Origin: an uncultured Roseovarius sp.
GTDB taxonomy: Bacteria > Pseudomonadota > Alphaproteobacteria > Rhodobacterales > Rhodobacteraceae
Assembly: GCF_913057115.1 (NCBI RefSeq)
Contig: NZ_CAJXNN010000006.1
Span: 1 to 64,000, forward strand
Direction: 5' to 3'
DNA length: 64,000 nt
Of the stretch, positions 18,503 to 26,933 are shown one piece after another (position 1 is the stretch's first letter; each line of letters opens with the position of its first letter). The position numbers and the translations under genes were made by a program. The notes below the pieces were generated by a model. The model made no database searches and was not told the origin of the DNA. It saw only the letters and a list, made by a program, of their open reading frames with translations.

Positions 18503-18669
18503 CAGTTCCCCTCCTGCGTCTGCTGCGATTGCATTTCGAACCCATCATCGGTCACCTTGGCGACCGTCAACAAGAACACCAGCACCACGAACCCCGCCAA
18601 GACGACGCCAAGCCCAAGGTTCCGGCTGAACCGGCGCTTGTGCATATCATGTTGCCGCGACAGGGCCAT
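18502..18669 (-). CDS. Small single-pass membrane protein of the cta cluster
   Basis: 55 aa from [20 protein letters not shown], with one membrane helix (about residues 18-39, [20 protein letters not shown]). The gene lies between ctaB and ctaG, where Rhodobacteraceae and Paracoccus carry a short ORF. It probably participates in oxidase assembly, but its function is not established to my knowledge. MHKRRF at residue 9 is an alternative start. Only 1 base separates it from ctaB and it overlaps ctaG by 1 base. Confidence 0.8.
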   Translation of the reverse strand: MALSRQHDMHKRRFSRNLGLGVVLAGFVVLVFLLTVAKVTDDGFEMQSQQTQEGN

Positions 18670-18670
18670 C

Positions 18671-19618
18671 TTACCAGCCCCCCAGCCCAAAGGGCGCAAG
18701 TGCGGCTTCAAAGGCAATCGCTCCGAAATGGGCGAAAAGATACAGCAGCGACAGCTTGAAGAATTTCTTTTCCACAGAATAGCCATCGGCCTCGGCCATG
18801 GCCTCGTTCCGCCGCCAGATGTCGATTGATCCTTTGACGAACATCGCGTTCAACACGATGGCAACCGCCAAATACAGGGGGCCACCAACACCGGTAAATG
18901 CCGTGCCGATGGCCAGAATGGCCAGCAGGATGGTATAGACGATGATATGAGCGCGGGTCGACCGGCGGCCATGGGTCACCGTCAGCATCGGGATGCCCGC
19001 CTCGTGGTAATCGCCCTTCATGAACAGGGCCAAGGCCCAGAAATGCGGCGGCGTCCACATGAAGATCAGGGTGAACATCAGCACCGATTCCACGCTGATG
19101 CTGCCCGTCGCCGCCGCCCAGCCGATCATCGGAGGGAAGGCACCAGCCGCCCCGCCAATCACGATGTTCTGCGGCGTCCAGCGCTTGAGCCACATGGAAT
19201 AGATCACCACGTAGAAGAAAATGGTAAAGGCCAGCAGCGCCCCCGCCAAAAGGTTGGTGGCAAGCGTCAGCATCACCACGGCAAAGCCCGACAGCGCGAT
19301 CCCGATGGCAAAGGCCTCGCCCTCGGTCACCTTGCCAGAGGGAATGGGCCGCTTCTGGGTGCGCTTCATGATCCGGTCGATGTCCGAATCCCACCACATG
19401 TTCAAAGCCCCCGAGGCGCCGCCGCCCACGGCGATGAACAGGATTGCGACGAATCCGATGATCGGGTTGGTCGAAACCGGCGCGGCATAAAGCCCGACAA
19501 AGGCGGTAAACACCACAAGCGTCATCACCCGCGGCTTCAACAGCGCGAAGTAATCGCCAAACTGCGCCTCATAGGGCTGCGCTTGCGTGGTGTTATTCAG
19601 ACTTGCGTCGCTCATCAT
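18671..19618 (-). CDS. ctaB: Protoheme IX farnesyltransferase (heme O synthase)
   Basis: 315 aa. UbiA-family membrane enzyme that adds the farnesyl group to heme b, giving heme O, precursor of heme A. Prenyl-diphosphate binding motif [15 protein letters not shown] (aspartate-rich, N-x3-D-x3-D) and the second motif YTLILMW-like [13 protein letters not shown] are clear. About nine membrane helices. It lies 82 bases downstream of ctaC and just before the 55-aa gene. CyoE is the name used in enteric bacteria. Confidence 0.97.
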   Translation of the reverse strand: MMSDASLNNTTQAQPYEAQFGDYFALLKPRVMTLVVFTAFVGLYAAPVSTNPIIGFVAILFIAVGGGASGALNMWWDSDIDRIMKRTQKRPIPSGKVTEGEAFAIGIALSGFAVVMLTLATNLLAGALLAFTIFFYVVIYSMWLKRWTPQNIVIGGAAGAFPPMIGWAAATGSISVESVLMFTLIFMWTPPHFWALALFMKGDYHEAGIPMLTVTHGRRSTRAHIIVYTILLAILAIGTAFTGVGGPLYLAVAIVLNAMFVKGSIDIWRRNEAMAEADGYSVEKKFFKLSLLYLFAHFGAIAFEAALAPFGLGGW

Positions 19619-19700
19619 GCTCTCCGGTGGGGTAGCGCATCTGCGCCGCCTGACGGTCGGTCTCGATCAGGGGCACGCAGCCTGCGCGCCCCCGAAGGGA

Positions 19701-20555
19701 TCAGTCGGCCGAGGCCACTTCCACGGCACTCGGCAAGGTCGAGGGGTCGCCGGCATATTCGTCGATCGCCCCGGTCAGCCACTGGTCATAGGCTTCTTCG
19801 CTCACGACCTTGACGGTGATCGGCATGTAAGCGTGGTCCTTGCCGCACAGTTCACTGCACTGGCCAAAATAGATGCCTTCCTTCTCGGCGGCGAACCAAA
19901 GCTGCGCCAGACGGCCGGGAACGGCGTCTTGCTTCACACCAAAGGCGGGGATGGTCCAGCTGTGGATCACGTCCGACCCGGTGACATTCATCACGATGGT
20001 CTTGCCCACGGGCACGACAACGGCGGTATCGGTGGCCAGCAGGTATTCGCTCTGGCTATAGCCGTATTCTTCCAGCTCGTCTTTCGCCAGCATGAAGCTG
20101 TCGAAGCCGAAGTCGTGGTCGCTGTACTCATAGCTCCAGTACCACTTGTTGCCGGTCACCTTGATGGTCACATCCGCCTCAGGAATCTCCTGCTGCTTGA
20201 ACAGCACGGGCAGCGAGAAGGCCCCGATGAACACCAGAATCAGGATCGGCACCACGGTCCACGCCACTTCCAGCGGCGAGTTGTGGGTAAAGGTGGCCGA
20301 GTTCGGGTTCGACTTGCGGTTATACTTGAAAATCACGATCAGCAGCAGGGCACAGACAAACAGCGTGATCGCGGTGATGATCACCAGGATCATCCCGTCC
20401 AGCCACTGCAAATCCCGCGCCAGTTCGGTCGCCGCCGGTTGGAAGCCAATGCCCCCGTCGACCGGCTTGCCAATGATTTCAAGACCTTCCTGCGCACGCG
20501 CGGGAAGGGCTGCGAAGGCGGCCATTGCGGCCAGAAGGCTGGAAAGTCTACGCAT
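19701..20555 (-). CDS. ctaC: Cytochrome c oxidase subunit II
   Basis: 284 aa. Signal peptide (cleaved near PARAQEG, residue 21), two membrane helices (about 53-77 and 97-119), then the periplasmic CuA domain. All CuA ligands are present: H198, C233, E235, C237, H241, M244 in [15 protein letters not shown]. It accepts electrons from cytochrome c. First gene of the minus-strand unit; the start ATG has the site CAGGGTG upstream. A possible TATAGC -10 lies at about 20585. A perfect FNR-type box lies 145 bases upstream (20700-20713). Confidence 0.97.
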   Translation of the reverse strand: MRRLSSLLAAMAAFAALPARAQEGLEIIGKPVDGGIGFQPAATELARDLQWLDGMILVIITAITLFVCALLLIVIFKYNRKSNPNSATFTHNSPLEVAWTVVPILILVFIGAFSLPVLFKQQEIPEADVTIKVTGNKWYWSYEYSDHDFGFDSFMLAKDELEEYGYSQSEYLLATDTAVVVPVGKTIVMNVTGSDVIHSWTIPAFGVKQDAVPGRLAQLWFAAEKEGIYFGQCSELCGKDHAYMPITVKVVSEEAYDQWLTGAIDEYAGDPSTLPSAVEVASAD

Positions 20556-20699
20556 TTTTCACCCTGATCGGTTGTAGCACTCTTGCTATATTCGCGGTTG
20601 GGCCCGTACCTAGGACGGAATCCCGTTGTTTCATCGCCGTTAGAAACCATATTCTGGGGCAACAGACAAGAAAGACCATTGCGGCAAACGGACGCTTTT

Positions 20700-20713
20700 T
20701 TGATTTAGATCAA
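20700..20713. promoter_or_regulatory. FNR/FnrL binding box
   Basis: TTGATTTAGATCAA is a perfect match to the FNR/CRP-family anaerobic consensus TTGAT-N4-ATCAA, used by FnrL in Rhodobacteraceae. It is centred about 39 bases upstream of the tldD start and about 151 bases upstream of the ctaC start, in the divergent spacer. Placement so close to the tldD start favours repression of tldD or a very short leader. For ctaC it would be far upstream. The match is seen; the target gene is inference. Confidence 0.7.
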
Positions 20714-20745
20714 ATATTTTTGTCGCACCCAGAAAGCAGGACAGA

Positions 20746-22167
20746 ATGACAGATAGCGCCTTTCGCCCCTTCGACACCTCGCTTGACCGTGACACGGCCC
20801 TGCGCCACCTCAACGACGCCACCCATGGCGCCGACGATGGGGAGCTATTCCTCGAACGCCGCCGGTCCGAGGCTTTGGTCTTCGACGATGGCCGGGTGAA
20901 AACCGCCTCCTATGATGCCGCCCAAGGCTTCGGCCTGCGCGCCGTATGCGGCGAGGTGGCCGGTTACGCCCATTCCTCCGAAATCTCCGAAGGCGCACTC
21001 AAACGCGCCGTGGAAACCGCGCGCCTTGCCGTGGGCGATGGCGGCGGCACCATGGCCCCGCCCCCGCCGCGCACCAACACGCATCTTTATACCGATGCCG
21101 ATCCCATCGCCGGGGCAGAATTCCCGGTCAAGCTCGAAACCCTGCGCGAAATTGACGATTTCGCCCGAGGCCTCGACCCGCGCGTGGTGCAAGTCACCGC
21201 CACCATCGCCGCCTCGCACCAAGAGGTCGTGATCCTGCGCCCCGATGGCACGCAGGTCTCCGATACCCGCCCCATGACCCGCCTCAATGTCTCGGTCATC
21301 GTCGAACAGGATGGCCGCCGCGAAGCAGGCAGCGCCGGGGGCGGCGGGCGCGTCGGCCTCGATGGCCTCATTGACCCCGCCGATTGGCAAGCCAAGGCGC
21401 AAGAGGCGCTGCGCGTGGCGCTTGTGAACCTGCGCGCCGAACCTGCGCCTGCGGGCATCATGGATGTGGTCCTCGGCCCCGGCTGGCCCGGCATCCTGCT
21501 GCACGAGGCGATCGGCCACGGCCTTGAGGGTGATTTCAACCGCAAGGGCAGTTCCGCCTTTGCCGGTCTCATGGGCCAACGCATTGCCGCCCCCGGTGTG
21601 ACCGTGCTGGACGATGGCACCATCCCCGACCGTCGCGGCTCCATCACCGTGGATGACGAAGGCACGCCATCAGGCAAGAACACACTGATCGAGGACGGCA
21701 TCCTCGTTGGCTACATGCAAGACCGGCAAAACGCCCGCCTGATGGGTGTGCAGCCCACCGGCAATGGCCGCCGCGAATCCTACGCCCACGCGCCCATGCC
21801 GCGCATGACCAACACCTATATGTTGGGCGGCGATGCCGCCCCCGAAGATATCGTCGCGGATTTGAAGGACGGGATTTATGCCGTGGGTTTTGGCGGCGGT
21901 CAGGTGGACATCACCAACGGCAAATTCGTGTTTAGCTGTACCGAGGCCTACCGCGTCAAAAACGGCAAGGTCGGCGCGCCGGTGAAAGGCGCCACCCTCA
22001 TCGGCGACGGGGCCACAGCCCTGCAACAAATCCGCGCGCTCGGCAACGACATGGCGCTTGATCCCGGCATGGGCAACTGCGGCAAACAGGGCCAATGGGT
22101 GCCCGTCGGCGTGGGCCAGCCCACGGTGATGATCGGCGGGCTGACCGTGGGTGGCTCGGCCGCCTGA
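20746..22167 (+). CDS. tldD: TldD metalloprotease subunit
   Basis: 473 aa. Catalytic subunit of the TldD/TldE protease. The zinc motif HExxxH is at residues 253-258 (LLHEAIGHGLEGD), and the C-terminal QIRALGNDMALDPGMGNCGKQGQ matches the family. The partner TldE (pmbA) is encoded at 6163-7509 on the opposite strand. It is divergent from the ctaC operon, with an FNR box directly upstream. Followed by a repeat-rich spacer before dprA. Confidence 0.95.
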   Translation: MTDSAFRPFDTSLDRDTALRHLNDATHGADDGELFLERRRSEALVFDDGRVKTASYDAAQGFGLRAVCGEVAGYAHSSEISEGALKRAVETARLAVGDGGGTMAPPPPRTNTHLYTDADPIAGAEFPVKLETLREIDDFARGLDPRVVQVTATIAASHQEVVILRPDGTQVSDTRPMTRLNVSVIVEQDGRREAGSAGGGGRVGLDGLIDPADWQAKAQEALRVALVNLRAEPAPAGIMDVVLGPGWPGILLHEAIGHGLEGDFNRKGSSAFAGLMGQRIAAPGVTVLDDGTIPDRRGSITVDDEGTPSGKNTLIEDGILVGYMQDRQNARLMGVQPTGNGRRESYAHAPMPRMTNTYMLGGDAAPEDIVADLKDGIYAVGFGGGQVDITNGKFVFSCTEAYRVKNGKVGAPVKGATLIGDGATALQQIRALGNDMALDPGMGNCGKQGQWVPVGVGQPTVMIGGLTVGGSAA

Positions 22168-22172
22168 CCCTG

Positions 22173-22196
22173 TAGGGTGCGTATTTACTGCGCACC
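22173..22196. repeat. GTAGGGTGCG-type inverted repeat after tldD
   Basis: Starting 5 bases after the tldD stop codon, TGTAGGGTGCG and a downstream CGCACC form a stem (GGTGCG 22176-22181 with CGCACC 22191-22196, 9-base loop). The GTAGGGTGCG core is identical to one arm of the fusA-tuf element at 140-150. Probably a copy of a dispersed intergenic motif with hairpin potential. Confidence 0.55.
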
Positions 22197-22204
22197 GCCC
22201 CCAC

Positions 22205-22250
22205 CGTTTTCTTCAGAAGAAAACGCTCCGAAATCTTTTGAAGATTTCGG
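22205..22250. repeat. Tandem palindromes between tldD and dprA
   Basis: First hairpin with 10-base arms CGTTTTCTTC (22205-22214) and GAAGAAAACG (22216-22225) around a single A. Second with 10-base arms CCGAAATCTT (22228-22237) and AAGATTTCGG (22241-22250) around TTG. Two bases separate them. This is the fourth intergenic locus with paired short palindromes. Position 3' of tldD suggests a terminator role, without a clean U-tract. Confidence 0.7.
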
Positions 22251-22300
22251 TTGCGCCCGATCTTCAACAGCGCCCGCACGTTTTGTTAACACACCCCCCC

Positions 22301-22367
22301 TATCGGTCCCCTACCGATATCGCACCGACGCGATGCCGACAAAACACCGATGTTATACCGACAAGCC
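22301..22367. repeat. 11-bp tandem repeat array upstream of dprA
   Basis: Five consecutive 11-base units each begin with [AG]CCGA[CT]: 22313, 22324, 22335, 22346 and 22357. Unit 2 is ACCGACGCGAT. An inverted copy TATCGGT at 22301-22307 pairs with ACCGATA at 22313-22319. The register is exact at one helical turn, as in iterons or multi-site operators. The same unit ACCGACGCGAT occurs twice in tandem at 41951-41972. The 345-base tldD-dprA spacer also contains GTTAAC at 22285-22290 and 22465-22470 and a 30-codon frame at 22394-22486 that I do not call a gene. Confidence 0.65.
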
Positions 22368-22512
22368 GAAATCGACCTTTCAAAGAAAAATTAATGCACT
22401 ATATCAATAATTTACGCGAATATGCCAAAAAATCCACGACTCAGCTGTTTTTGATTTACCGCCCGTTAACCGGCCTCGCCCAATAGTGGCTTTGCAAGAA
22501 GGCGGAGTCACG

Positions 22513-23685
22513 ATGTCCGAGGATACACATCCTTCCACTCACCCCCCACTCCCACCCACCACGGAAGATGATCGGGTGTCGTGGCTTCGTCTCTTGCGAT
22601 CTCGCCGTGTTGGTCCCTCCACTTTTCATCGTCTGATGAAGGAACACGGTACGGCAAAGGCGGCGCTTGCCGCCTTGCCGGAGGTCGCCAAGGCCGCCGG
22701 CGTCGACAAGTATGAGGTCTGCCCGGACGGTGTAGCGCGCGCAGAAATGCGCGCGGCTCAAATGGCCGGGGCGCGAATGGTCTGCATCGGGGATTCTCTC
22801 TATCCCACGGAATTGGCGCAAATCTCTGACGCCCCCCCGATCCTATGGACGATTGGCGATACGGAGATTCTTCACCGTCCGCTTGTCGCCATGGTGGGCG
22901 CGCGCAATGCCTCCTCCCTCGGTCAACGCATGGCAAAAGCCCTTGCCGCCGATCTGGCGACCAAAGGCTTTACCGTGGTCTCGGGAATGGCCCGCGGGGT
23001 CGATACTGCGGCCCATGCCGCCACACTGGAAACCGGAACCATTGCCGTACTGGCCGGGGGCGTTGATGTCATGTACCCGGCAGAAAATGCCCGCCTGGCA
23101 GAAGACATCACCAAAACCGGCCTGCGCCTGTCCGAGCAACCGATGGGCATGCACCCCCAAGCCCGGCATTTTCCCCGTAGAAACAGGATCATAAGCGGTT
23201 TGTGCCGCGCCACTATCGTGGTCGAGGCCGCCGCCAAATCCGGCAGCCTGATCACCGCCCGCACCGCTCTGGATCAGGGCCGCGAGGTTCTGGCGGTGCC
23301 GGGCCATCCCTTTGACGCCCGCGCCTCGGGGTGCAACATGCTGCTCCGCGATGGCGCGCATCTGGTTCGCAACGCCGAGGATGTGATCGAGGCGATCGGC
23401 CACATATCGCCCCATTTAGACGCCGTTGGAACGCAAGCGGAAATACCACTCGATCCACCTGCGCAGCCCGCGCCGGCCCAACGCAGCCTGCGAGATACCG
23501 CTGCGCTGCACCAACAGATTCTTGAACGGCTTGGCCCGTCGCCGGTGGCCGAGGATCAATTGATCCGCGACCTAAAAGCCCCTGCCGCCAATGTATCCCC
23601 CGCTTTGACTGATTTGGAAATTGATGGACGCATCCGCCGCCATGCCGGTGGATTGCTCAGCCTGGCGGTCTCGAAAGCGGGCTAA
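22513..23685 (+). CDS. dprA: DNA processing protein DprA
   Basis: 390 aa. DprA binds incoming single-stranded DNA and loads RecA in natural transformation; in Rhodobacter capsulatus it is needed for uptake of gene-transfer-agent DNA and is CtrA dependent. The Rossmann-type core is evident: MVGARNASSLGQRMA, VSGMARGVDTAAH, VLAGGVDVMYPAENARL and FPRRNRIISGL, followed by GSLITARTALDQGREVLAVPG and a C-terminal winged-helix domain. The start at 22513 is chosen for its GGAG site 5 bases upstream. The stop overlaps the convergent gene by 4 bases. Confidence 0.95.
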   Translation: MSEDTHPSTHPPLPPTTEDDRVSWLRLLRSRRVGPSTFHRLMKEHGTAKAALAALPEVAKAAGVDKYEVCPDGVARAEMRAAQMAGARMVCIGDSLYPTELAQISDAPPILWTIGDTEILHRPLVAMVGARNASSLGQRMAKALAADLATKGFTVVSGMARGVDTAAHAATLETGTIAVLAGGVDVMYPAENARLAEDITKTGLRLSEQPMGMHPQARHFPRRNRIISGLCRATIVVEAAAKSGSLITARTALDQGREVLAVPGHPFDARASGCNMLLRDGAHLVRNAEDVIEAIGHISPHLDAVGTQAEIPLDPPAQPAPAQRSLRDTAALHQQILERLGPSPVAEDQLIRDLKAPAANVSPALTDLEIDGRIRRHAGGLLSLAVSKAG

Positions 23686-24113
23686 TCCCCGCATACCTCC
23701 GGGATAACCGCTTGATACTCCGGGCAAAGTTCAGGGTCAGCATACCACACATCCGTTGCCCCGATCGCCCAATGGACGGCCACCCATGTCTTGCCCGACT
23801 TGCGATAAAGCGCCTGTAAACTGGTACCGTCCATGTAATCGGGGTCAAGATATCCCCGCGCGGCCGCCGGCGATGTCGCCACGTCAATCGCACCACCTCC
23901 GGGCCGCTGGGCATGAACACTGGCAAAGGCAACATCGCCCGAACGCCGTAAGGAGTGCACAACGAATTGGACAGGTTTACCCAGCATCCATTCGGCATGT
24001 GGCCGAAGAGCATCCATCAACGCGCTGCGGGTGTCCGTTCCGCGCTGCGGTTCCTCCCATGCCCAGCCCATTCCGGGTATGAGTACTGCCAAGAAAAATA
24101 CCACTACACGCAT
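23682..24113 (-). CDS. Hypothetical secreted protein
   Basis: 143 aa from MRVVVFFLAVLIPGMGWAWE, a signal peptide ending near residue 18. The mature protein has motifs GGAIDVATSP, DGTSLQALYRKSGKTW and VHWAIGATDVWYADPELCP, and two C-terminal cysteines (CPEY, EVCGD). A preceding segment VQFVVHSLRRSGDVAFASVHAQ suggests a small periplasmic beta-rich fold. I do not recognise the family. Convergent with dprA (4-base overlap) and divergent from topA. Confidence 0.75.
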   Translation of the reverse strand: MRVVVFFLAVLIPGMGWAWEEPQRGTDTRSALMDALRPHAEWMLGKPVQFVVHSLRRSGDVAFASVHAQRPGGGAIDVATSPAAARGYLDPDYMDGTSLQALYRKSGKTWVAVHWAIGATDVWYADPELCPEYQAVIPEVCGD

Positions 24114-24254
24114 CGCTTTCTCCCTTGAATGATAGAACCATGACCTCCCCATGCCCCTCTGACAAGCCGGCGACAACCTGCGTTGACAATTCCCCTTGCC
24201 ACCCCACATGGTCCGACGCCATAAGCCTCGCTCTATGAGTCGAAAGGAGATTTC

Positions 24255-26816
24255 ATGCCAGTCGTCGTTGTCGAATCCCCGGCTAAGGCCAAGACAATCA
24301 ACAAGTATTTGGGATCCGACTACACGGTTCTGGCCTCCTATGGCCATGTCCGCGATCTGCCTCCCAAGGACGGATCGGTCGATACCGAGCATGATTTTGA
24401 AATGAAATGGGAGGTCGGAAACGACTCTCGCAAGCATGTCAAAGCCATCGCCGACGCCCTGAAAGACGACAACGCCCTGATCCTCGCCACCGACCCTGAC
24501 CGCGAAGGCGAGGCGATCAGCTGGCACCTTGAAGAGGCCCTGCGAAAACGCCGCGCCATCAAGAAAGACACGCCCGTGTCCCGCGTGGTTTTCAACGCCA
24601 TCACTCAATCGGCGGTGACGGAAGCGATGAAGAACCCCCGCGAGGTCGATCAGGATCTGGTGGAGGCCTACCTCGCCCGCCGCGCGCTGGATTATCTTGT
24701 GGGCTTCAACCTCAGCCCCGTTCTGTGGCGCAAGCTGCCCGGGGCCAAATCGGCGGGCCGCGTTCAATCGGTCTGCCTGCGCCTGATCGTCGAGCGCGAA
24801 ATGGAAATCGAAGCCTTCAACCCGCGCGAATACTGGTCGGTCAAGGCCCTGCTCGCCACGCCGCGGGGGCAGGAGTTCGAGGCGCGCCTGACGGTTTTGG
24901 CAGGCAAAAAGCTTGATAAATACGACATCGAGAACGAAACGCAGGCCGAGCTGGCGGTTCAGGCGATCAATTCGCGCGATCTGAGCGTTGCCTCGGTGGA
25001 AGCCAAACCCACCAGCCGCAACCCCGCCCCGCCCTTCATGACATCAACCCTGCAACAAGAGGCCAGCCGCAAGTTCGGCATGGGCGCGCGCCAGACGATG
25101 AGCGCGGCGCAACGCCTCTATGAGGCCGGCCTCATCACCTACATGCGGACCGACGGCATCGACATGGCCCCCGAGGCGGTGCATGCCGCCCGCGACGCCA
25201 TCGCCGACCGGTACGGCAAGGACTATGTGCCCGGCTCGCCCCGCATGTACAAGAACAAGGCCAAGAACGCCCAGGAAGCGCACGAATGTATCCGTCCCAC
25301 GGACATGACGCGCGACGCCAGCCAGATCAAGGTGACCGAACAGGATCAGCGCAAGCTCTATGATCTGATCTGGAAACGCACGCTGGCCTGTCAGATGGAA
25401 GCAGCGCGGATGGAGCGCACCACCGTCGACATTGCAAGTCAGGACGGTCAGGTCGGCCTGCGCGCCACCGGTCAGGTGGTGCTGTTCGATGGCTTCATGA
25501 AGGTCTACGAGGAAGGCCGCGATGATGCCGTCGTCGATGACGACGACCGCCGGCTGCCGCAAATCTCCGAAGGCGACAAGACCGACAAGCGCAAGGTCAG
25601 CCCCGAACAACATTTCACCCAACCGCCGCCGCGCTATACCGAGGCGACATTGGTCAAGAAGATGGAAGAACTGGGTATCGGGCGCCCTTCGACTTATGCC
25701 AGCATCGTCACCACGATTCAGGATCGCGAATACGTCCGCAAAGACAAGAACCGCCTGATCCCCGAAGATAAGGGGCGGATCGTCACGATCTTCCTGCTCA
25801 ACTTCTTCCGCAAATACGTGGGTTATGAGTTCACCGCCAATCTCGAAGATGAGCTGGACAAGGTCAGCGCGGGGGATGTGGACTATAAGCAAGTGCTCGC
25901 CCGTTTCTGGCGCGATTTCTCGGCGGCGATCGCCGAAACCTCGGAGTTGCGCATCACCGAGGTGCTGGACGTGCTGGACGAAGCACTCGCCGATCAGCTT
26001 TATCCGCCGCGCGACGATGGCAGCGACCCACGGATTTGCCCCAAGTGCGGTGAGGGCAAACTGCACCTGAAAACCTCGCGTACCGGCGGCTTTGTCGGCT
26101 GCGGCAACTACCCCGAATGCACCTATACCCGCCCCATCGCGGGCGAAGGGGCCGATGGCGATGAACGCCTGCTCGGCCACGATGACGAGGACGAAATCTG
26201 GCTCAAGGCCGGACGTTTTGGGCCTTATGTGCAACGCGGTGAGCCGACGCCGGAAAACAAGAAACCGCCGCGCGCCTCGCTACCCAAAGCCAAGGGCGCC
26301 TTCCTGCCCGGCTGGTCGCCGGACGACATGACGTTGGAAAAAGCCCTGACGCTGCTGACCCTGCCGCGCGTGATTGGCGAGCACCCTGATGGCGGGACCG
26401 TCAAATCCAATCTTGGCCGTTTTGGGCCATATGTCATGCACCAAGGCCCCGAGGATGCGAAGCCGGTCTATGTCAACCTCAAGGAATTTCAGGAGGTGTT
26501 CGAGATCGGCATGAACCGTGCCGTCGAACTTCTGGCTGAAAAACGCGCCAATCCGGGGCGCGGCGGGCGCGGTGCGGCGGCCAAACCGATCAAGGAGTTG
26601 GGTGAACACCCCGAATCCGGCGGGCCGGTCAATGTCATGGAAGGCCGCTATGGCCCTTACGTGAAGTGGGAAAAGGTCAACGCGACCCTGCCCAAAGACA
26701 CCGAGCCTGCGGATGTGACCATGGAGATGGCCGTCAATCTGATTGCGGAAAAGGCCGCGAAGAAAGGCAAAGGCAAGAAAGCCCCCGCCAAGAAAAAGAC
26801 AGCGGCCAAGAAATAA
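24255..26816 (+). CDS. topA: DNA topoisomerase I
   Basis: 853 aa. Type IA topoisomerase relaxing negative supercoils. TOPRIM domain starts at VVVESPAKAKTINKYLG with the acidic DPDREGEAISWHLEE motif; the active-site tyrosine is Y296 in EAGLITYMRTDGI. One zinc ribbon CPKCGEGKLH...GCGNYPEC follows, then several TopA C-terminal repeats (RFGPYV recurring) and a Lys/Ala-rich tail ending KKKTAAKK. A TTGACA at 24183-24188 could be its -35. A rho-independent terminator candidate follows at 26843. Confidence 0.97.
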   Translation: MPVVVVESPAKAKTINKYLGSDYTVLASYGHVRDLPPKDGSVDTEHDFEMKWEVGNDSRKHVKAIADALKDDNALILATDPDREGEAISWHLEEALRKRRAIKKDTPVSRVVFNAITQSAVTEAMKNPREVDQDLVEAYLARRALDYLVGFNLSPVLWRKLPGAKSAGRVQSVCLRLIVEREMEIEAFNPREYWSVKALLATPRGQEFEARLTVLAGKKLDKYDIENETQAELAVQAINSRDLSVASVEAKPTSRNPAPPFMTSTLQQEASRKFGMGARQTMSAAQRLYEAGLITYMRTDGIDMAPEAVHAARDAIADRYGKDYVPGSPRMYKNKAKNAQEAHECIRPTDMTRDASQIKVTEQDQRKLYDLIWKRTLACQMEAARMERTTVDIASQDGQVGLRATGQVVLFDGFMKVYEEGRDDAVVDDDDRRLPQISEGDKTDKRKVSPEQHFTQPPPRYTEATLVKKMEELGIGRPSTYASIVTTIQDREYVRKDKNRLIPEDKGRIVTIFLLNFFRKYVGYEFTANLEDELDKVSAGDVDYKQVLARFWRDFSAAIAETSELRITEVLDVLDEALADQLYPPRDDGSDPRICPKCGEGKLHLKTSRTGGFVGCGNYPECTYTRPIAGEGADGDERLLGHDDEDEIWLKAGRFGPYVQRGEPTPENKKPPRASLPKAKGAFLPGWSPDDMTLEKALTLLTLPRVIGEHPDGGTVKSNLGRFGPYVMHQGPEDAKPVYVNLKEFQEVFEIGMNRAVELLAEKRANPGRGGRGAAAKPIKELGEHPESGGPVNVMEGRYGPYVKWEKVNATLPKDTEPADVTMEMAVNLIAEKAAKKGKGKKAPAKKKTAAKK

Positions 26817-26842
26817 GCGCACATCATACGTAGTAATCCTAT

Positions 26843-26870
26843 AACGCGCCCATCTTGCGGTGGGCGCGTT
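26843..26870 (+). terminator. Terminator hairpin after topA
   Basis: Arms AACGCGCCCA (26843-26852) and TGGGCGCGTT (26861-26870) form a 10-bp stem with an 8-base loop, 27 bases after the topA stop. The downstream run is short (GTTGACTCTTG), so termination may be partial. Confidence 0.65.
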
Positions 26871-26933
26871 GACTCTTGCCCGCCTTGGCCCGCATACCTT
26901 GCCCCAAATCGGTATTCCCAAGGAGGTATCCCC

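Noticed and set aside
22301..22367. CRISPR array upstream of dprA
   Set aside because: Units are 11 bases with no spacers and diverged ends; no cas genes. It is a short tandem array.
22394..22486. A 30-codon frame just upstream of dprA as a possible leader peptide
   Set aside because: It has no Shine-Dalgarno sequence, no regulatory codons and no paired terminator/antiterminator stems before dprA.
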